Source: Microbacterium sp. SLBN-146 (GTDB lineage Bacteria > Actinomycetota > Actinomycetes > Actinomycetales > Microbacteriaceae). From it: a stretch of 64,000 nt of DNA. Below are positions 1 to 7,426 of the stretch, in pieces. Made by a program: the position numbers and the translations under genes. Within the stretch, counting starts at the first letter, position 1. Each line of letters starts with the position of its first letter. Location of the stretch: contig NZ_VFMR01000001.1 in assembly GCF_006715145.1 (NCBI RefSeq), forward strand, positions 3,410,001 through 3,474,000, written 5' to 3'. The notes below the pieces were generated by a model, which saw only the letters and a list, made by a program, of their open reading frames with translations, was not told the DNA's origin and did no database searches.

Positions 1-187
1 GACGATCCGGACGTGGATTCGCCGGCGTGAGGTCGATGCCGGCGACCGGCCGGGTGTCACGACCGACGCGCAGGCCGAGATCAAGAAGCTGAAGCGGGAG
101 AACGCCGAGTTGCGGCGGGCGAACGAGATATTGAAGGCGGCTTCGACTTTCTTTGCGGCCGAACTCGACCGGCCACACCTGCGTTAG
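1..187 (+). CDS. IS3-family transposase OrfA, C-terminal part (5' truncated by window)
   Basis: Read in the second frame, this is the tail of the small helix-turn-helix protein that binds IS3 ends. The visible residues contain the leucine-zipper stretch (AEIKKLKRENAELRRANEIL) and the usual ending around FFAAELDRP, stopping at TAG 185-187. The HTH lies upstream of the window. OrfB is in the -1 frame relative to this, so the working transposase should be an OrfAB fusion made by programmed frameshifting near 148-155, where the run TTTCTTTG sits. The exact slip site is a guess. Confidence 0.85.
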   Translation, partial: TIRTWIRRREVDAGDRPGVTTDAQAEIKKLKRENAELRRANEILKAASTFFAAELDRPHLR

Positions 188-1116
188 TCGCCTTCATCGA
201 GGCGCACAAGGACCGCCGTGATGGTGGGCTGCGATGGGGTGTCGAGTCGATCTGCGCCGTGCTCACCCAGCATGACGTGAAGATCGCCCCATCGACCTAC
301 TACGACGCGAGACGGCGCGGCCCCTCCCCCCGGGAGGTGTCGGACGAACGGTGGAAGCCGATCATCCTGATCACCTGGCAGAAGCAGCGAAAGCTCCTCG
401 GCGCCCGGAAACTCTGGCTGAGGCTCCGTCGTGACGGGCACGATATCGCCCGCTGCACGGTCGAACGCCTCATGCGCGACCTCGGGATCGCCGGTGTGAT
501 TCGCGGGCGCCGGAAGCGCCCGGTCGATGCGGACCCGCGGGAGACCAGACCAGCTGATCTCGTCGACCGGCACTTCGCGAGATTCCGCACGAACCAGCTC
601 TGGGTGGCGGACTTCACGTATGTCTGGACGTGGTCCGGGTGGGTCTACGTCGCGTTCGTGTTCGACGCGCACTCCCGCCGCATCCTCGGCTGGCGCGCCG
701 CGACCTCGATGACGACCCCGCTCGTTCTGGACTGTCTCGAGATGGCGCTCTGGACCCGCCGGCGCGAAGGCGTCACCGGATTCGCCGGTCTCACCCATCA
801 CACCGACGCCGGGTCCGTCTACACGTCGATCGCGTTCACCGACCGGCTCATCGACGAGGGCATCGATCCCTCCGTCGGGTCCGTGGGCGACGCCTACGAC
901 AACTCCCTCGCGGAATCACAGATCGGACTTTACAAGTCCGAACTCATCCATCACGAGGGCCCCTGGCGCGACGTCGATCAGGTCGAAGTCGCGACCGCGG
1001 ACTGGGTGCAGTGGTTCAACACCGAACGCACCCACGGCTCGATCGACGACCTGACACCCGTCGAGCTCGAACAGCTCGACTACGCTCACACAGAACCCCT
1101 CGAACGAGCGGGCTAA
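151..1116 (+). CDS. IS3-family transposase OrfB (DDE integrase core)
   Basis: This is the catalytic half of the IS3 transposase. The frame is open from 31 to 1116; the product probably begins by frameshift from OrfA near 150, and a GTG at 259 could give a separate OrfB. Upstream of that GTG the frame already encodes the usual lead-in (FIEAHKDRRDGGLRWGVESIC), supporting the fusion. Counting from the GTG, an HTH_21-like segment is at about 20-90 and the rve fold at about 105-270. The catalytic triad is visible: D118 in WVADFTYV, D183 in HHTDAGS and E219 in NSLAESQIG. No internal stop is seen, so the element may still be active. Confidence 0.9.
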   Translation, partial: LCGRTRPATPALVAFIEAHKDRRDGGLRWGVESICAVLTQHDVKIAPSTYYDARRRGPSPREVSDERWKPIILITWQKQRKLLGARKLWLRLRRDGHDIARCTVERLMRDLGIAGVIRGRRKRPVDADPRETRPADLVDRHFARFRTNQLWVADFTYVWTWSGWVYVAFVFDAHSRRILGWRAATSMTTPLVLDCLEMALWTRRREGVTGFAGLTHHTDAGSVYTSIAFTDRLIDEGIDPSVGSVGDAYDNSLAESQIGLYKSELIHHEGPWRDVDQVEVATADWVQWFNTERTHGSIDDLTPVELEQLDYAHTEPLERAG

Positions 1117-1176
1117 CACCAACAAAACGCTCTCCGAACATGCCGGGGCGACTCAGGCGCGTATGTCGGCTCCGAC

Positions 1177-1182
1177 TAGAGT
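1177..1182 (+). promoter_or_regulatory. -10 box (TAGAGT) of a leaderless promoter
   Basis: TAGAGT lies seven bases before GTG 1190. The matching -35 position (about 1154-1159) falls on the right end of the IS, so the insertion supplied or replaced the -35 region. Confidence 0.45.
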
Positions 1183-1189
1183 CGCGTCC

Positions 1190-1825
1190 GTGACCGAATC
1201 GCGCGTGCCGTCTCCGCACGCGGAGTATGACCGATACATGGAGAGGCAGAACCGACGGCGCGCGTGGTGGCGTCGGTTTGGTCAGCTCGCGTTCTACGTG
1301 ATCGGCAGCGGTCTCGCGCTCGTCTTCGCGGCGCTCCTCGTTGCCGGGGTTCTCGACCTGGGGCAGCCACGGATCTGGGGCACGTTCACGCAGACTGACT
1401 GTGAGCCGCGATGGCGAGGCGGCTGTCGCCCGGTGGGGACATGGGTAAGCGACGATGGCAACATCGTCAAAAGTGGCGTCTATCTGGACGGATGGACCGA
1501 CGACACGGGTACCGCACGTGCGGGCTATCAGCCGACCGCGATCATCAGCGACGAAGCCAACAACATCGTCCACACCCCAATGTGGACCGGTGCCGGAGCC
1601 TGGCTGACAGGACTCGTTCTGCTTTGGTGCGTGGGCTACATGCTGTTCAAAGCAGCCTCGTGGGGAGACATCACTCTCCCCAGTCGCCGACGCGCGCGCC
1701 GTCAGGCGCAGTCGGCGACGCGATCGGCCGGCTTGGCCACTCGTGGTTCGCCCCGACGCCAGTACCGCCGAATGCTCGAGCAGGGCACCCTATCGAGTGA
1801 TCAGGAGGGCGACGGTGGCGCCTGA
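1190..1825 (+). CDS. Hypothetical two-TM membrane protein
   Basis: A protein of about 211 residues without a recognised family. It has a basic N-terminus (RQNRRRAWWRRF), one membrane segment near residues 34-58, a polar middle of about 90 residues with two Cys (DCEPRWRGGC), a second membrane segment near 140-160, and a basic tail (RRRARRQAQ). The middle is probably extracytoplasmic, so a disulphide is possible. The start could be ATG 1163 or GTG 1190; GTG is preferred because of the -10 box just upstream. It begins immediately after the IS end, so its original promoter may have been disrupted. Confidence 0.6.
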   Translation: MTESRVPSPHAEYDRYMERQNRRRAWWRRFGQLAFYVIGSGLALVFAALLVAGVLDLGQPRIWGTFTQTDCEPRWRGGCRPVGTWVSDDGNIVKSGVYLDGWTDDTGTARAGYQPTAIISDEANNIVHTPMWTGAGAWLTGLVLLWCVGYMLFKAASWGDITLPSRRRARRQAQSATRSAGLATRGSPRRQYRRMLEQGTLSSDQEGDGGA

Positions 1826-2227
1826 GCGCGCGGACTATCTCCACGTCGCCATACAGCAGCTGGCAGGCGCAGCGACCCGAACGCACCGAGCTCGGTAATG
1901 GGGCCGAGCATGTTGAGAGCCGCAGAAGTCACCGACCCATCATCCTTGATCGTCTCGGTCCGATCTGACCGCCTGTCATTCGCCGCGGCGCGAGACGGGG
2001 TCAACTCGTGCGCGTCAGTCTTAGCGGCCATCCTATGCCGCGAACTCCAGCGCAGACGCGTATGCTTCCTCGCCACCTGCCAAGCACTCCGCTCGCGGTA
2101 GACCGCGTTGGAGTCGAGGACCCCGAGTCGTGGCGGTGCACCCCGTTGCGAGGTGAGGTCCTGCGCGCATCCCGGAACACCGTGTCAACCCCCGGCATCC
2201 GTTTCGAACCGTTCGCGAGCGCCGGTC
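1826..2227. other. Intergenic stretch without a confident gene
   Basis: About 400 bases with no recognisable gene. The only candidate is a minus-strand frame, ATG 2031 to stop 1801 (76 codons), preceded by TAGGAT. Its product (starting MAAKTDAHELTPSRAAAN) resembles nothing I know, and it overlaps the preceding gene tail to tail by about 25 bases. It may be a remnant left after the IS insertion. Confidence 0.4.
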
Positions 2228-2233
2228 TATCGT
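2228..2233 (+). promoter_or_regulatory. -10 box (TATCGT) of a leaderless promoter
   Basis: TATCGT, then six bases, then ATG 2240. This spacing puts the transcription start on or next to the ATG and fixes the start of the glutamate-cysteine ligase gene. Confidence 0.6.
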
Positions 2234-2239
2234 GGCGGC

Positions 2240-3706
2240 ATGGGCGAAGAGGTCACGGCACAGGAGTTCACCGGAGCGGACCGCACACACCATCGCGAGA
2301 AGATCCGCCGCAACCTCGACGTGTTCGCTCGGATGCTCCGCGAAGCGCAGTTCGACACCGAGGATCCATTGACGGGTCTCGAGCTCGAGCTCAATCTCAT
2401 CGACGACGTCGGTGACCCGGCGATGCGCAACGAGGAGGTGCTGCAGGCGATCGCCGACCCGTCGTTCGTCACCGAGCTCGGTCGCTTCAACATTGAGCTC
2501 AACCTCCCGCCTGCACGTCTCAGCGAGGGCGGACTGGCAACCTTCGAAAGCTCGCTGCGTACCGATCTCAACACCGCCGATGCGCGGTCATCCCGCGTCG
2601 GGGCGCACCTGATGATGATCGGCATCCTCCCGACCCTCGCCGAAGGCCACCTGAGCCGCAGCGCCATCACCGCCAACCCCCGTTATCGTCTGCTCAGCGA
2701 GCAGGTGCTTGATGCCCGCGGCGAAGACATCACGATCGATATCGCGGGCCGCGAGCGCCTGACGACCACGGCGGATTCGATCGTCCCCGAGGCGGCGTGC
2801 ACGAGCGTGCAGTTCCACATCCAGACCTCCCCTGCCGATTTCGCGGCGTACTGGAACGCCTCGCAAGCGATCGCCGGCGTACAGCTCGCCGTGGCGGCCA
2901 ACTCGCCCTACCTGTTCGGCCGTGAGCTCTGGCGCGAAACCCGCATCCCGCTCTTCGAGCAGGCGACCGATACTCGCAGCAACGAGCTCAAGGCGCAGGG
3001 TGTGCGACCACGAGTCTGGTTCGGAGAGAGGTGGATCACCTCGGTGTTCGACCTCTTCGAGGAGAACGTGCGCTACTTCCCCGCACTGCTGCCGATCGTC
3101 GACGACGAAGACCCGCTCGCGGTGCTCGACGGAGGCGGAGTGCCGAGCCTTGCCGAGCTTCGGCTGCACAACGGCACCGTCTACCGCTGGAACCGGCCGG
3201 TCTACGACATCGCCGATGGGATGCCACATCTGCGCGTGGAGAACCGCTTGCTCGCCGCGGGCCCCACGGTCGCCGACACCGTCGCCAACGCCGCGTTCTA
3301 CTTCGGACTCACGCGCGCGCTCGCGGAAAGTAGCCGGCCGGTGTGGTCTCAGATGTCGTTCGCCGCTGCCAGGGAGAACTTCCAGGCCGCCGCCCGCGAC
3401 GGCGTCGACGCCGAGCTCTTCTGGCCCGGCGCGGGCAAGGTGCGCGCGACCGATATGATCCTGCGCACGCTCCTCCCACTCGCATCGCAAGGTCTGGACG
3501 CGTGGGGCGTGCCGGCCGCGGATCGGGATCGCTACCTTGGGATCATCGAGCAGCGATGTCTCACCGGGGTCACAGGCGCCAGCTGGTTCGTGGGAAAGAT
3601 GAACGCCCGCGACAAGATGGAGCGCTTCGACGCGCTGCGCGCCACCCTGCTCGAGTACCGCGAGGCCATGCACACCAACAATCCGGTGCACACCTGGGAA
3701 GGATGA
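2240..3706 (+). CDS. Glutamate--cysteine ligase family protein (GCS2 type)
   Basis: A 488-residue member of the GCS2 / carboxylate-amine ligase family, which joins the gamma-carboxyl of glutamate to an amine such as cysteine using ATP. The acidic metal-binding strand GLELELNLID sits near residues 45-54, followed by the family segments around ELGRFNIELNLPP and ASWFVGKMN. The start is ATG 2240, chosen from the -10 box six bases upstream; the frame is open further up but lacks coding character. No gshB is nearby, so glutathione synthesis is not implied. Actinobacterial relatives often act on other amines or, as EgtA, in ergothioneine synthesis, but no egt genes accompany it. The substrate is therefore open. 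Confidence 0.8.
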   Translation: MGEEVTAQEFTGADRTHHREKIRRNLDVFARMLREAQFDTEDPLTGLELELNLIDDVGDPAMRNEEVLQAIADPSFVTELGRFNIELNLPPARLSEGGLATFESSLRTDLNTADARSSRVGAHLMMIGILPTLAEGHLSRSAITANPRYRLLSEQVLDARGEDITIDIAGRERLTTTADSIVPEAACTSVQFHIQTSPADFAAYWNASQAIAGVQLAVAANSPYLFGRELWRETRIPLFEQATDTRSNELKAQGVRPRVWFGERWITSVFDLFEENVRYFPALLPIVDDEDPLAVLDGGGVPSLAELRLHNGTVYRWNRPVYDIADGMPHLRVENRLLAAGPTVADTVANAAFYFGLTRALAESSRPVWSQMSFAAARENFQAAARDGVDAELFWPGAGKVRATDMILRTLLPLASQGLDAWGVPAADRDRYLGIIEQRCLTGVTGASWFVGKMNARDKMERFDALRATLLEYREAMHTNNPVHTWEG

Positions 3707-3716
3707 CAGGGGTCAA

Positions 3717-4001
3717 TCACGCAGGCGGTAGATCCGCTTCCGGCGCTGGACGACCGGACGTGACGTGCGGTTGCTCTACCTCGTCGGGGCGCGGTCGGCT
3801 GCGCACCCAGGCCAGAGCCCACCGCGCGGCACCCAGCAACATCATGATCGCCAAAACGCCGAACGCGATCGTCCCGAAGATGGGGGCTCCGGAAACTCCG
3901 AGGAAGATGACGAATCCCGCGAGCATCACACCGAGACAGAAGAATCCACCAGCGCGAAACGCAACCCCGACTCGTTCGGCCGCTCCCTGAAACTCGTCCA
4001 T
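3717..4001 (-). CDS. Small membrane protein, hypothetical
   Basis: A 94-residue protein with two closely spaced hydrophobic segments (about residues 14-36 and 40-62) and a charged, proline-rich cytoplasmic tail (RSRPRPDEVEQPH). The start ATG 4001 (MDEFQGAAERVG) is chosen because CATAAC lies just upstream, resembling a -10 box; the frame continues upstream but loses coding character. No family is recognised. It converges with the glutamate-cysteine ligase gene, with only ten bases between the stops. Confidence 0.55.
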   Translation of the reverse strand: MDEFQGAAERVGVAFRAGGFFCLGVMLAGFVIFLGVSGAPIFGTIAFGVLAIMMLLGAARWALAWVRSRPRPDEVEQPHVTSGRPAPEADLPPA

Positions 4002-4152
4002 GCGCGTTATGTCGAACGCTTCAATCTTGGTGAAATCGAATCCCACGAGCCAAGTATCGAACGCCGCCATGTCTGCCAGCAAGCAGTTGCCCATTGCCAT
4101 AGCTCTTCGACTTATCGGTGCAGTACGTGCGACTCCGCGAACTCCCCCACCG

Positions 4153-4614
4153 TTAAAGAGCGAGTTCGAAGTAGGCGCTGCTCGCGTCGTCGGTGTAGTC
4201 GGCGAACGGCCCACGGGATCGGAATCCGTATTTCGCATAAAGGGCGCGCGCAGGCGCGAAATAGTCCTGCGTTCCGGTCTCGAGATAGAGCTCGCGCACA
4301 CCCCGGGCCCGGCATTCCTCGAGGATCGCGGCCAGCACTGCGCTTGCCACACCGCGACCGCGTGCTGCGGCGCTCGTGCGCATCGACTTCAGCTCACCCA
4401 TCGTCGCGTCGTGCTGCTTCAAGGCTCCGACACCGAGAAGTTCGCCGGTCTCCGCGTCGCGCGCGGCCCAGAAGGTGATGCTTGGATCGGTAAGCGCCTC
4501 GGGATCGAGCGCATGCACGCTTTCCGCCGGCGATGACGCGAACATGTCTCGCAGATGCTCCTCCAGCAGGGCGAGGACGTCCGGCGCCTTCGGATCATCA
4601 ATCCCAATCAGCAC
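4153..4614 (-). CDS. GNAT-family N-acetyltransferase (YsnE-like)
   Basis: A 153-residue acetyltransferase. The acetyl-CoA binding motif A is clear: ELKSMRTSAAARGRGVASAVL (about residues 72-92), followed by LYLETG and the C-terminal YAKYGFRSRGPFADY. This arrangement matches the YsnE / PhnO-like GNAT group, which acetylates small molecules; the substrate is unknown. The start is GTG 4614, seven bases after a TAATCT box. GGAGG overlaps the region immediately before the GTG, too close to serve as a normal ribosome site. It stands alone, divergent from the next gene. Confidence 0.8.
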   Translation of the reverse strand: MLIGIDDPKAPDVLALLEEHLRDMFASSPAESVHALDPEALTDPSITFWAARDAETGELLGVGALKQHDATMGELKSMRTSAAARGRGVASAVLAAILEECRARGVRELYLETGTQDYFAPARALYAKYGFRSRGPFADYTDDASSAYFELAL

Positions 4615-4621
4615 GCCTCCG

Positions 4622-4627
4622 AGATTA
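4622..4627 (-). promoter_or_regulatory. -10 box (TAATCT) of a leaderless promoter
   Basis: TAATCT on the minus strand, seven bases before GTG 4614 of the acetyltransferase gene. Confidence 0.45.
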
Positions 4628-4834
4628 GCGATCGAGCCGATCGTCGCGGGACGCGTCGAGCAGATGACACTCGCACGTAGGTCTATCAACGAGATTGCTA
4701 CTCTCATACGCGAGTGCGGTTGCCGGTCAACCAAAGATGCGCCAAGACCCGTCGTGCTCAGCTTTGCGGCAGTCGTCACCGCCGGTTGCGACTCGCAAGC
4801 CGGAGCGGTGACCCCATCCGGCTTGAGGAGTCAG

Positions 4835-5422
4835 ATGCAGAAGAATGGTTCCGGCGCACGCCTCGCAGTGATCTGGGTGGCCGCAGTTGCGGCTTTCGCC
4901 ACCATCGTCGGCGCGGCGGTCGTGCTCTTCACTGTGGTCACGGCACCGAGTGCGGTGCCGACAGCGACGCCCACGAACGACAACCAGCGCGCTGTCATCG
5001 CGACGGTCGAGGCGTTCATTGAAGCGTGGCGCGAGGAGGACTGCGCGGCATATCTGGTGATCACCACTCAGCGCGAGCAGGAAGAGGCGGGCATCACCGA
5101 TTGCGCGAGCTTCGATGCCCGAGCCAGCGCCTTCTCGGCGATCGTCGCGGATGCCGAGATCGTGGTCACCGACGTCCGCGGACCTGAGTACCAGTACACC
5201 GTAGAGACCCGCGAGCGCTATCTCGTTCAGCGCGACCCTGACGGGGTTTCACTCTCAGAACCGCAGCATGTCGTGGTCGAGTACGCGTACGACGTCGTCC
5301 CGCACGACGACCAGTGGGCGATCTATTGGTGGTTCGAATCCAGAGACTGCGGCTATTGGTCTTCCGCACTCACTACGACTCGCGGCGGCGGCGGGTGTGT
5401 ACTAGGCGATCTCTACTCGTAG
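4835..5422 (+). CDS. Membrane-anchored exported protein, NTF2-like, hypothetical
   Basis: A 195-residue protein with one N-terminal membrane segment (about residues 9-34) acting as an uncleaved anchor or signal, a short Thr/Pro linker, and a domain with the helix-strand pattern of NTF2-like / DUF4878 proteins (VEAFIEAWREEDCAAYLVITT). Two Cys near residues 69 and 88 and two near the C-terminus could pair outside the cell. The start ATG 4835 has TTGAGGAG at a good distance. No lipobox is visible. The function is unknown. Confidence 0.65.
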   Translation: MQKNGSGARLAVIWVAAVAAFATIVGAAVVLFTVVTAPSAVPTATPTNDNQRAVIATVEAFIEAWREEDCAAYLVITTQREQEEAGITDCASFDARASAFSAIVADAEIVVTDVRGPEYQYTVETRERYLVQRDPDGVSLSEPQHVVVEYAYDVVPHDDQWAIYWWFESRDCGYWSSALTTTRGGGGCVLGDLYS

Positions 5423-5479
5423 ACTCAGAATCTGCCGGGCGGAGGGCGGCATGATGCGCTTGCTAGCGTCGTCGGTGAC

Positions 5480-6163
5480 ATGAGCGCACCAGACCGCAAG
5501 CGCGACACCGACGGCCGCGCCATCCGCCTGTCGGCGGCGCTCGCCGCCATCACCTCTTCCGTCCTGGGCTTGCCGCTCGGACTGTTGGCCATCGATTTGC
5601 TCCGCGACGAGCTGCACATCCAGTGCTCGACGATCGACATGGGAGGTCCGGGCGGCAGCGAGTGGGCATGTAGCGACGGAATCGGCTACATCGGTTTCGG
5701 TCTATTCCTCTTCGTCGTCTGGCTCGCTACCGCGATCGCCGGACCGATCATCGCGATCCGTGTTCGGGACGGCCGCGACGCACGCCGCTGCCTCGTCGCC
5801 CTCGCGACCGTGTCCGCGGTGTGGATCCTGGCGGGCACCTTCGGCGCAGCTGCGACGCTCGTGGACGACGAGCTCTCACCCGTCAAAGGACCGGAGTTCT
5901 GGATCGCGGCGGTTGGCCCGTTAGCGATCCTCACCTCGGCAGCCATCGCCTCGGCGATCATTGCCCTGTTCCTCGAGGGAGCCGCTGCAAGAGTGCTCCT
6001 GATCGCGGGTGCGCTTGTGATCATCGTCGCGACCGTGCTCCAACCCGGCATCGGGATCAATGTGCTCCCCGCCGCAGGGCTGCTGGCGGCAGCCGGCATC
6101 CGATCCAGCATCCGGCTGCACCGGATCACCGGCGAGAACTCCGGGCACCCGCTGCAGACCTGA
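5480..6163 (+). CDS. Multi-pass membrane protein, hypothetical
   Basis: A 227-residue protein with about six hydrophobic segments. The first is at residues 15-38, then a short outside loop with two Cys (IQCSTID, EWACSDG), then segments at about 70-90, 105-125, 138-160, 165-182 and 185-205. The N-terminus is basic and cytoplasmic. No known transporter or enzyme motif is present. TAGCGT lies ten bases before the ATG, so transcription may begin very near the start. It probably has its own promoter. Confidence 0.6.
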   Translation: MSAPDRKRDTDGRAIRLSAALAAITSSVLGLPLGLLAIDLLRDELHIQCSTIDMGGPGGSEWACSDGIGYIGFGLFLFVVWLATAIAGPIIAIRVRDGRDARRCLVALATVSAVWILAGTFGAAATLVDDELSPVKGPEFWIAAVGPLAILTSAAIASAIIALFLEGAAARVLLIAGALVIIVATVLQPGIGINVLPAAGLLAAAGIRSSIRLHRITGENSGHPLQT

Positions 6164-6183
6164 GCCGTCTGCTAACTGAAGGG

Positions 6184-6726
6184 TTAGCGCCCACGATCGA
6201 CAGGCGATGAGCCCTCCGCGGGCGCGTTCAGCTGCGACGCAATGACGCTCGTGATGTGCTGGATCGACTCGCTCGCATCGACCCGCAGGTGCACGTCCGG
6301 CCAGGGCTCGAAGGACGCGCGACGGCTGCCTACGTCATCCCAGCTCGGCTCGAGCACGTTCTCGAGGTTTCGACGCCGCCCTTCCAACCGACGACGATGC
6401 TCTTCCGTGTCATCCAGAGTGAGGAGAACGAACACCAGCGGGACGCCCGCTGCCGCGGCGGCGCGACGCCACGTGTCGCGCGCGGGCTCGCTGTCGTTCA
6501 CGGCGTCGACCACGACGGTGCGCCTGAGATGCAGGTTCTGCTCCGCCGCGGCCCGCACAGCTTCGTATGCAGCGACGCCCGTCGTCCACGAACGAGGAAA
6601 CCCGGCGCCGAGAAGCGCGTCCTCCACCGTGTCGATGGAAAGGTGGACAGCTACGGCTCCGCGAGCAACCTCGGCGGCAACGGCGGTCTTGCCCGTGCCA
6701 GGCAGTCCGGAGATCACAACAAGCAT
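6184..6726 (-). CDS. AAA / zeta-toxin-like P-loop kinase
   Basis: A 180-residue ATP-binding protein that starts directly with the Walker A strand, MLVVISGLPGTGKT (P-loop at residues 7-14). This is followed by a Walker-B-like strand (TVVVDAVNDSE) and a lid-like Arg/Glu-rich helix (EEHRRRLEGRRRN). This layout is typical of small-molecule kinases of the chloramphenicol phosphotransferase / gluconate kinase / zeta-toxin group. The substrate is not deducible. The start ATG 6726 is fixed by the P-loop position and a GACAAT box six bases upstream. No antitoxin-like gene sits beside it. Confidence 0.7.
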   Translation of the reverse strand: MLVVISGLPGTGKTAVAAEVARGAVAVHLSIDTVEDALLGAGFPRSWTTGVAAYEAVRAAAEQNLHLRRTVVVDAVNDSEPARDTWRRAAAAAGVPLVFVLLTLDDTEEHRRRLEGRRRNLENVLEPSWDDVGSRRASFEPWPDVHLRVDASESIQHITSVIASQLNAPAEGSSPVDRGR

Positions 6727-6833
6727 GAGCCCATTGTCCGACGCCGGGAGCTGCGAGCGACGACCGACTAAGGCGATCCCGGCGACCCGCCTCGCGCCGT
6801 CGTGCTCACCAAAGGCAAGCTGTTGCAGGCGTC

Positions 6834-7337
6834 TCAGTTGACCTCGGCGAGAACTCCCGCGGGTTGGAGTCGATCGCGGGTCTCTTTCCACGGCTTCACC
6901 CAGGTCATCTGGTCTGCGGTGAGTTCTTCGCCGCACGCGCTGCATGTGTGCGCACCCTTGGTCTCGTTTCCGCACCGCTCGTGGATCATCGCCATGTGAC
7001 CGCCGCCGTCAGGCATCGGCGTGTGACGTTCACCCCAGATCGCGAGCTGTTGCAGCACCGGCAGCAACTCGGTCGCCGCCTCCGTCGCAGCGTAGCCCTG
7101 GCGCACACGCCCGCCATCTCGGTAGTCGACCTGAGTGAGGAGGCCAGCCTCGACCATTGCGGACAGCCGCCTGCTGAGCACGGCCTCCGAGATCCCGAGG
7201 TTGTCGCGCAGAGAATCGAACCTTCCGCGACCGTGCAGCGCGTCGCGAATGATCAGGAGGACCCACGGGTCGCCGAGCACGTCGAGAGAGCGACGGATCG
7301 GGCAGTACTCGCCGGACCAATCGGAACGAAGTGGCAT
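6834..7337 (-). CDS. HxlR-family winged-helix transcriptional regulator
   Basis: A 167-residue regulator. The HxlR domain (residues about 10-100) is recognised by the N-terminal Cys context (SGEYCPIRRSLDVLGDPWVLLIIRDA) and the winged helix through ISEAVLSRRLSAMVEAGLL. The C-terminal part has a CxxC-type element (RCGNETKGAHTCSACGEEL) that may bind zinc or sense redox state. The start ATG 7337 has the ribosome site GAGGAGCG. It is divergent from an MFS gene across 89 bases that carry a 15-base palindrome, so it probably controls that transporter and itself. Confidence 0.85.
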   Translation of the reverse strand: MPLRSDWSGEYCPIRRSLDVLGDPWVLLIIRDALHGRGRFDSLRDNLGISEAVLSRRLSAMVEAGLLTQVDYRDGGRVRQGYAATEAATELLPVLQQLAIWGERHTPMPDGGGHMAMIHERCGNETKGAHTCSACGEELTADQMTWVKPWKETRDRLQPAGVLAEVN

Positions 7338-7381
7338 GGGAACGCTCCTCGGAGTGGCACCCTCACGAGCACCTGATGTAG

Positions 7382-7396
7382 CTTTCTTCAAGAAAG
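7382..7396. promoter_or_regulatory. Palindromic operator candidate between hxlR and MFS genes
   Basis: CTTTCTTCAAGAAAG is a perfect 7+1+7 palindrome in the divergent intergenic region, the only AT-rich symmetrical element there. Its place between the two start codons suggests binding by the HxlR regulator. Confidence 0.6.
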
Positions 7397-7426
7397 TCTA
7401 AGCAAGACCGCCCCCGGAGGCCACTG

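Larger units (their letters stand above)
1..1155 (+). mobile_element. IS3-family insertion sequence, right part
   Basis: The window opens inside an IS3-type element. The end of OrfA (to 187) is followed by OrfB (to 1116) in the -1 frame. After OrfB, the sequence at about 1128-1155 ends in GCCGGGGCGACTCA, whose complement starts TGAGTCGCCCCGGC. That is the usual look of an IS3 terminal inverted repeat in actinobacteria, so the right end is placed at about 1155. The left end lies outside the window, so the inverted repeat and target duplication cannot be confirmed here. Confidence 0.85.

Noticed and set aside
1801..2031. Small minus-strand gene of 76 codons
   Set aside because: It has a TAGGAT box and moderate coding bias, but no family, and overlaps the neighbouring gene. 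Recorded only as a possible remnant.
5331..5341. GGTTCGAATCC, identical to a tRNA T-loop region
   Set aside because: It lies inside a good coding frame (WWFESRDC) and no acceptor or anticodon stems can be drawn around it.
6184..6726. Zeta toxin of a toxin-antitoxin pair
   Set aside because: There is no small antitoxin gene upstream. The neighbour is an HxlR regulator, and the fold is shared by many small-molecule kinases.
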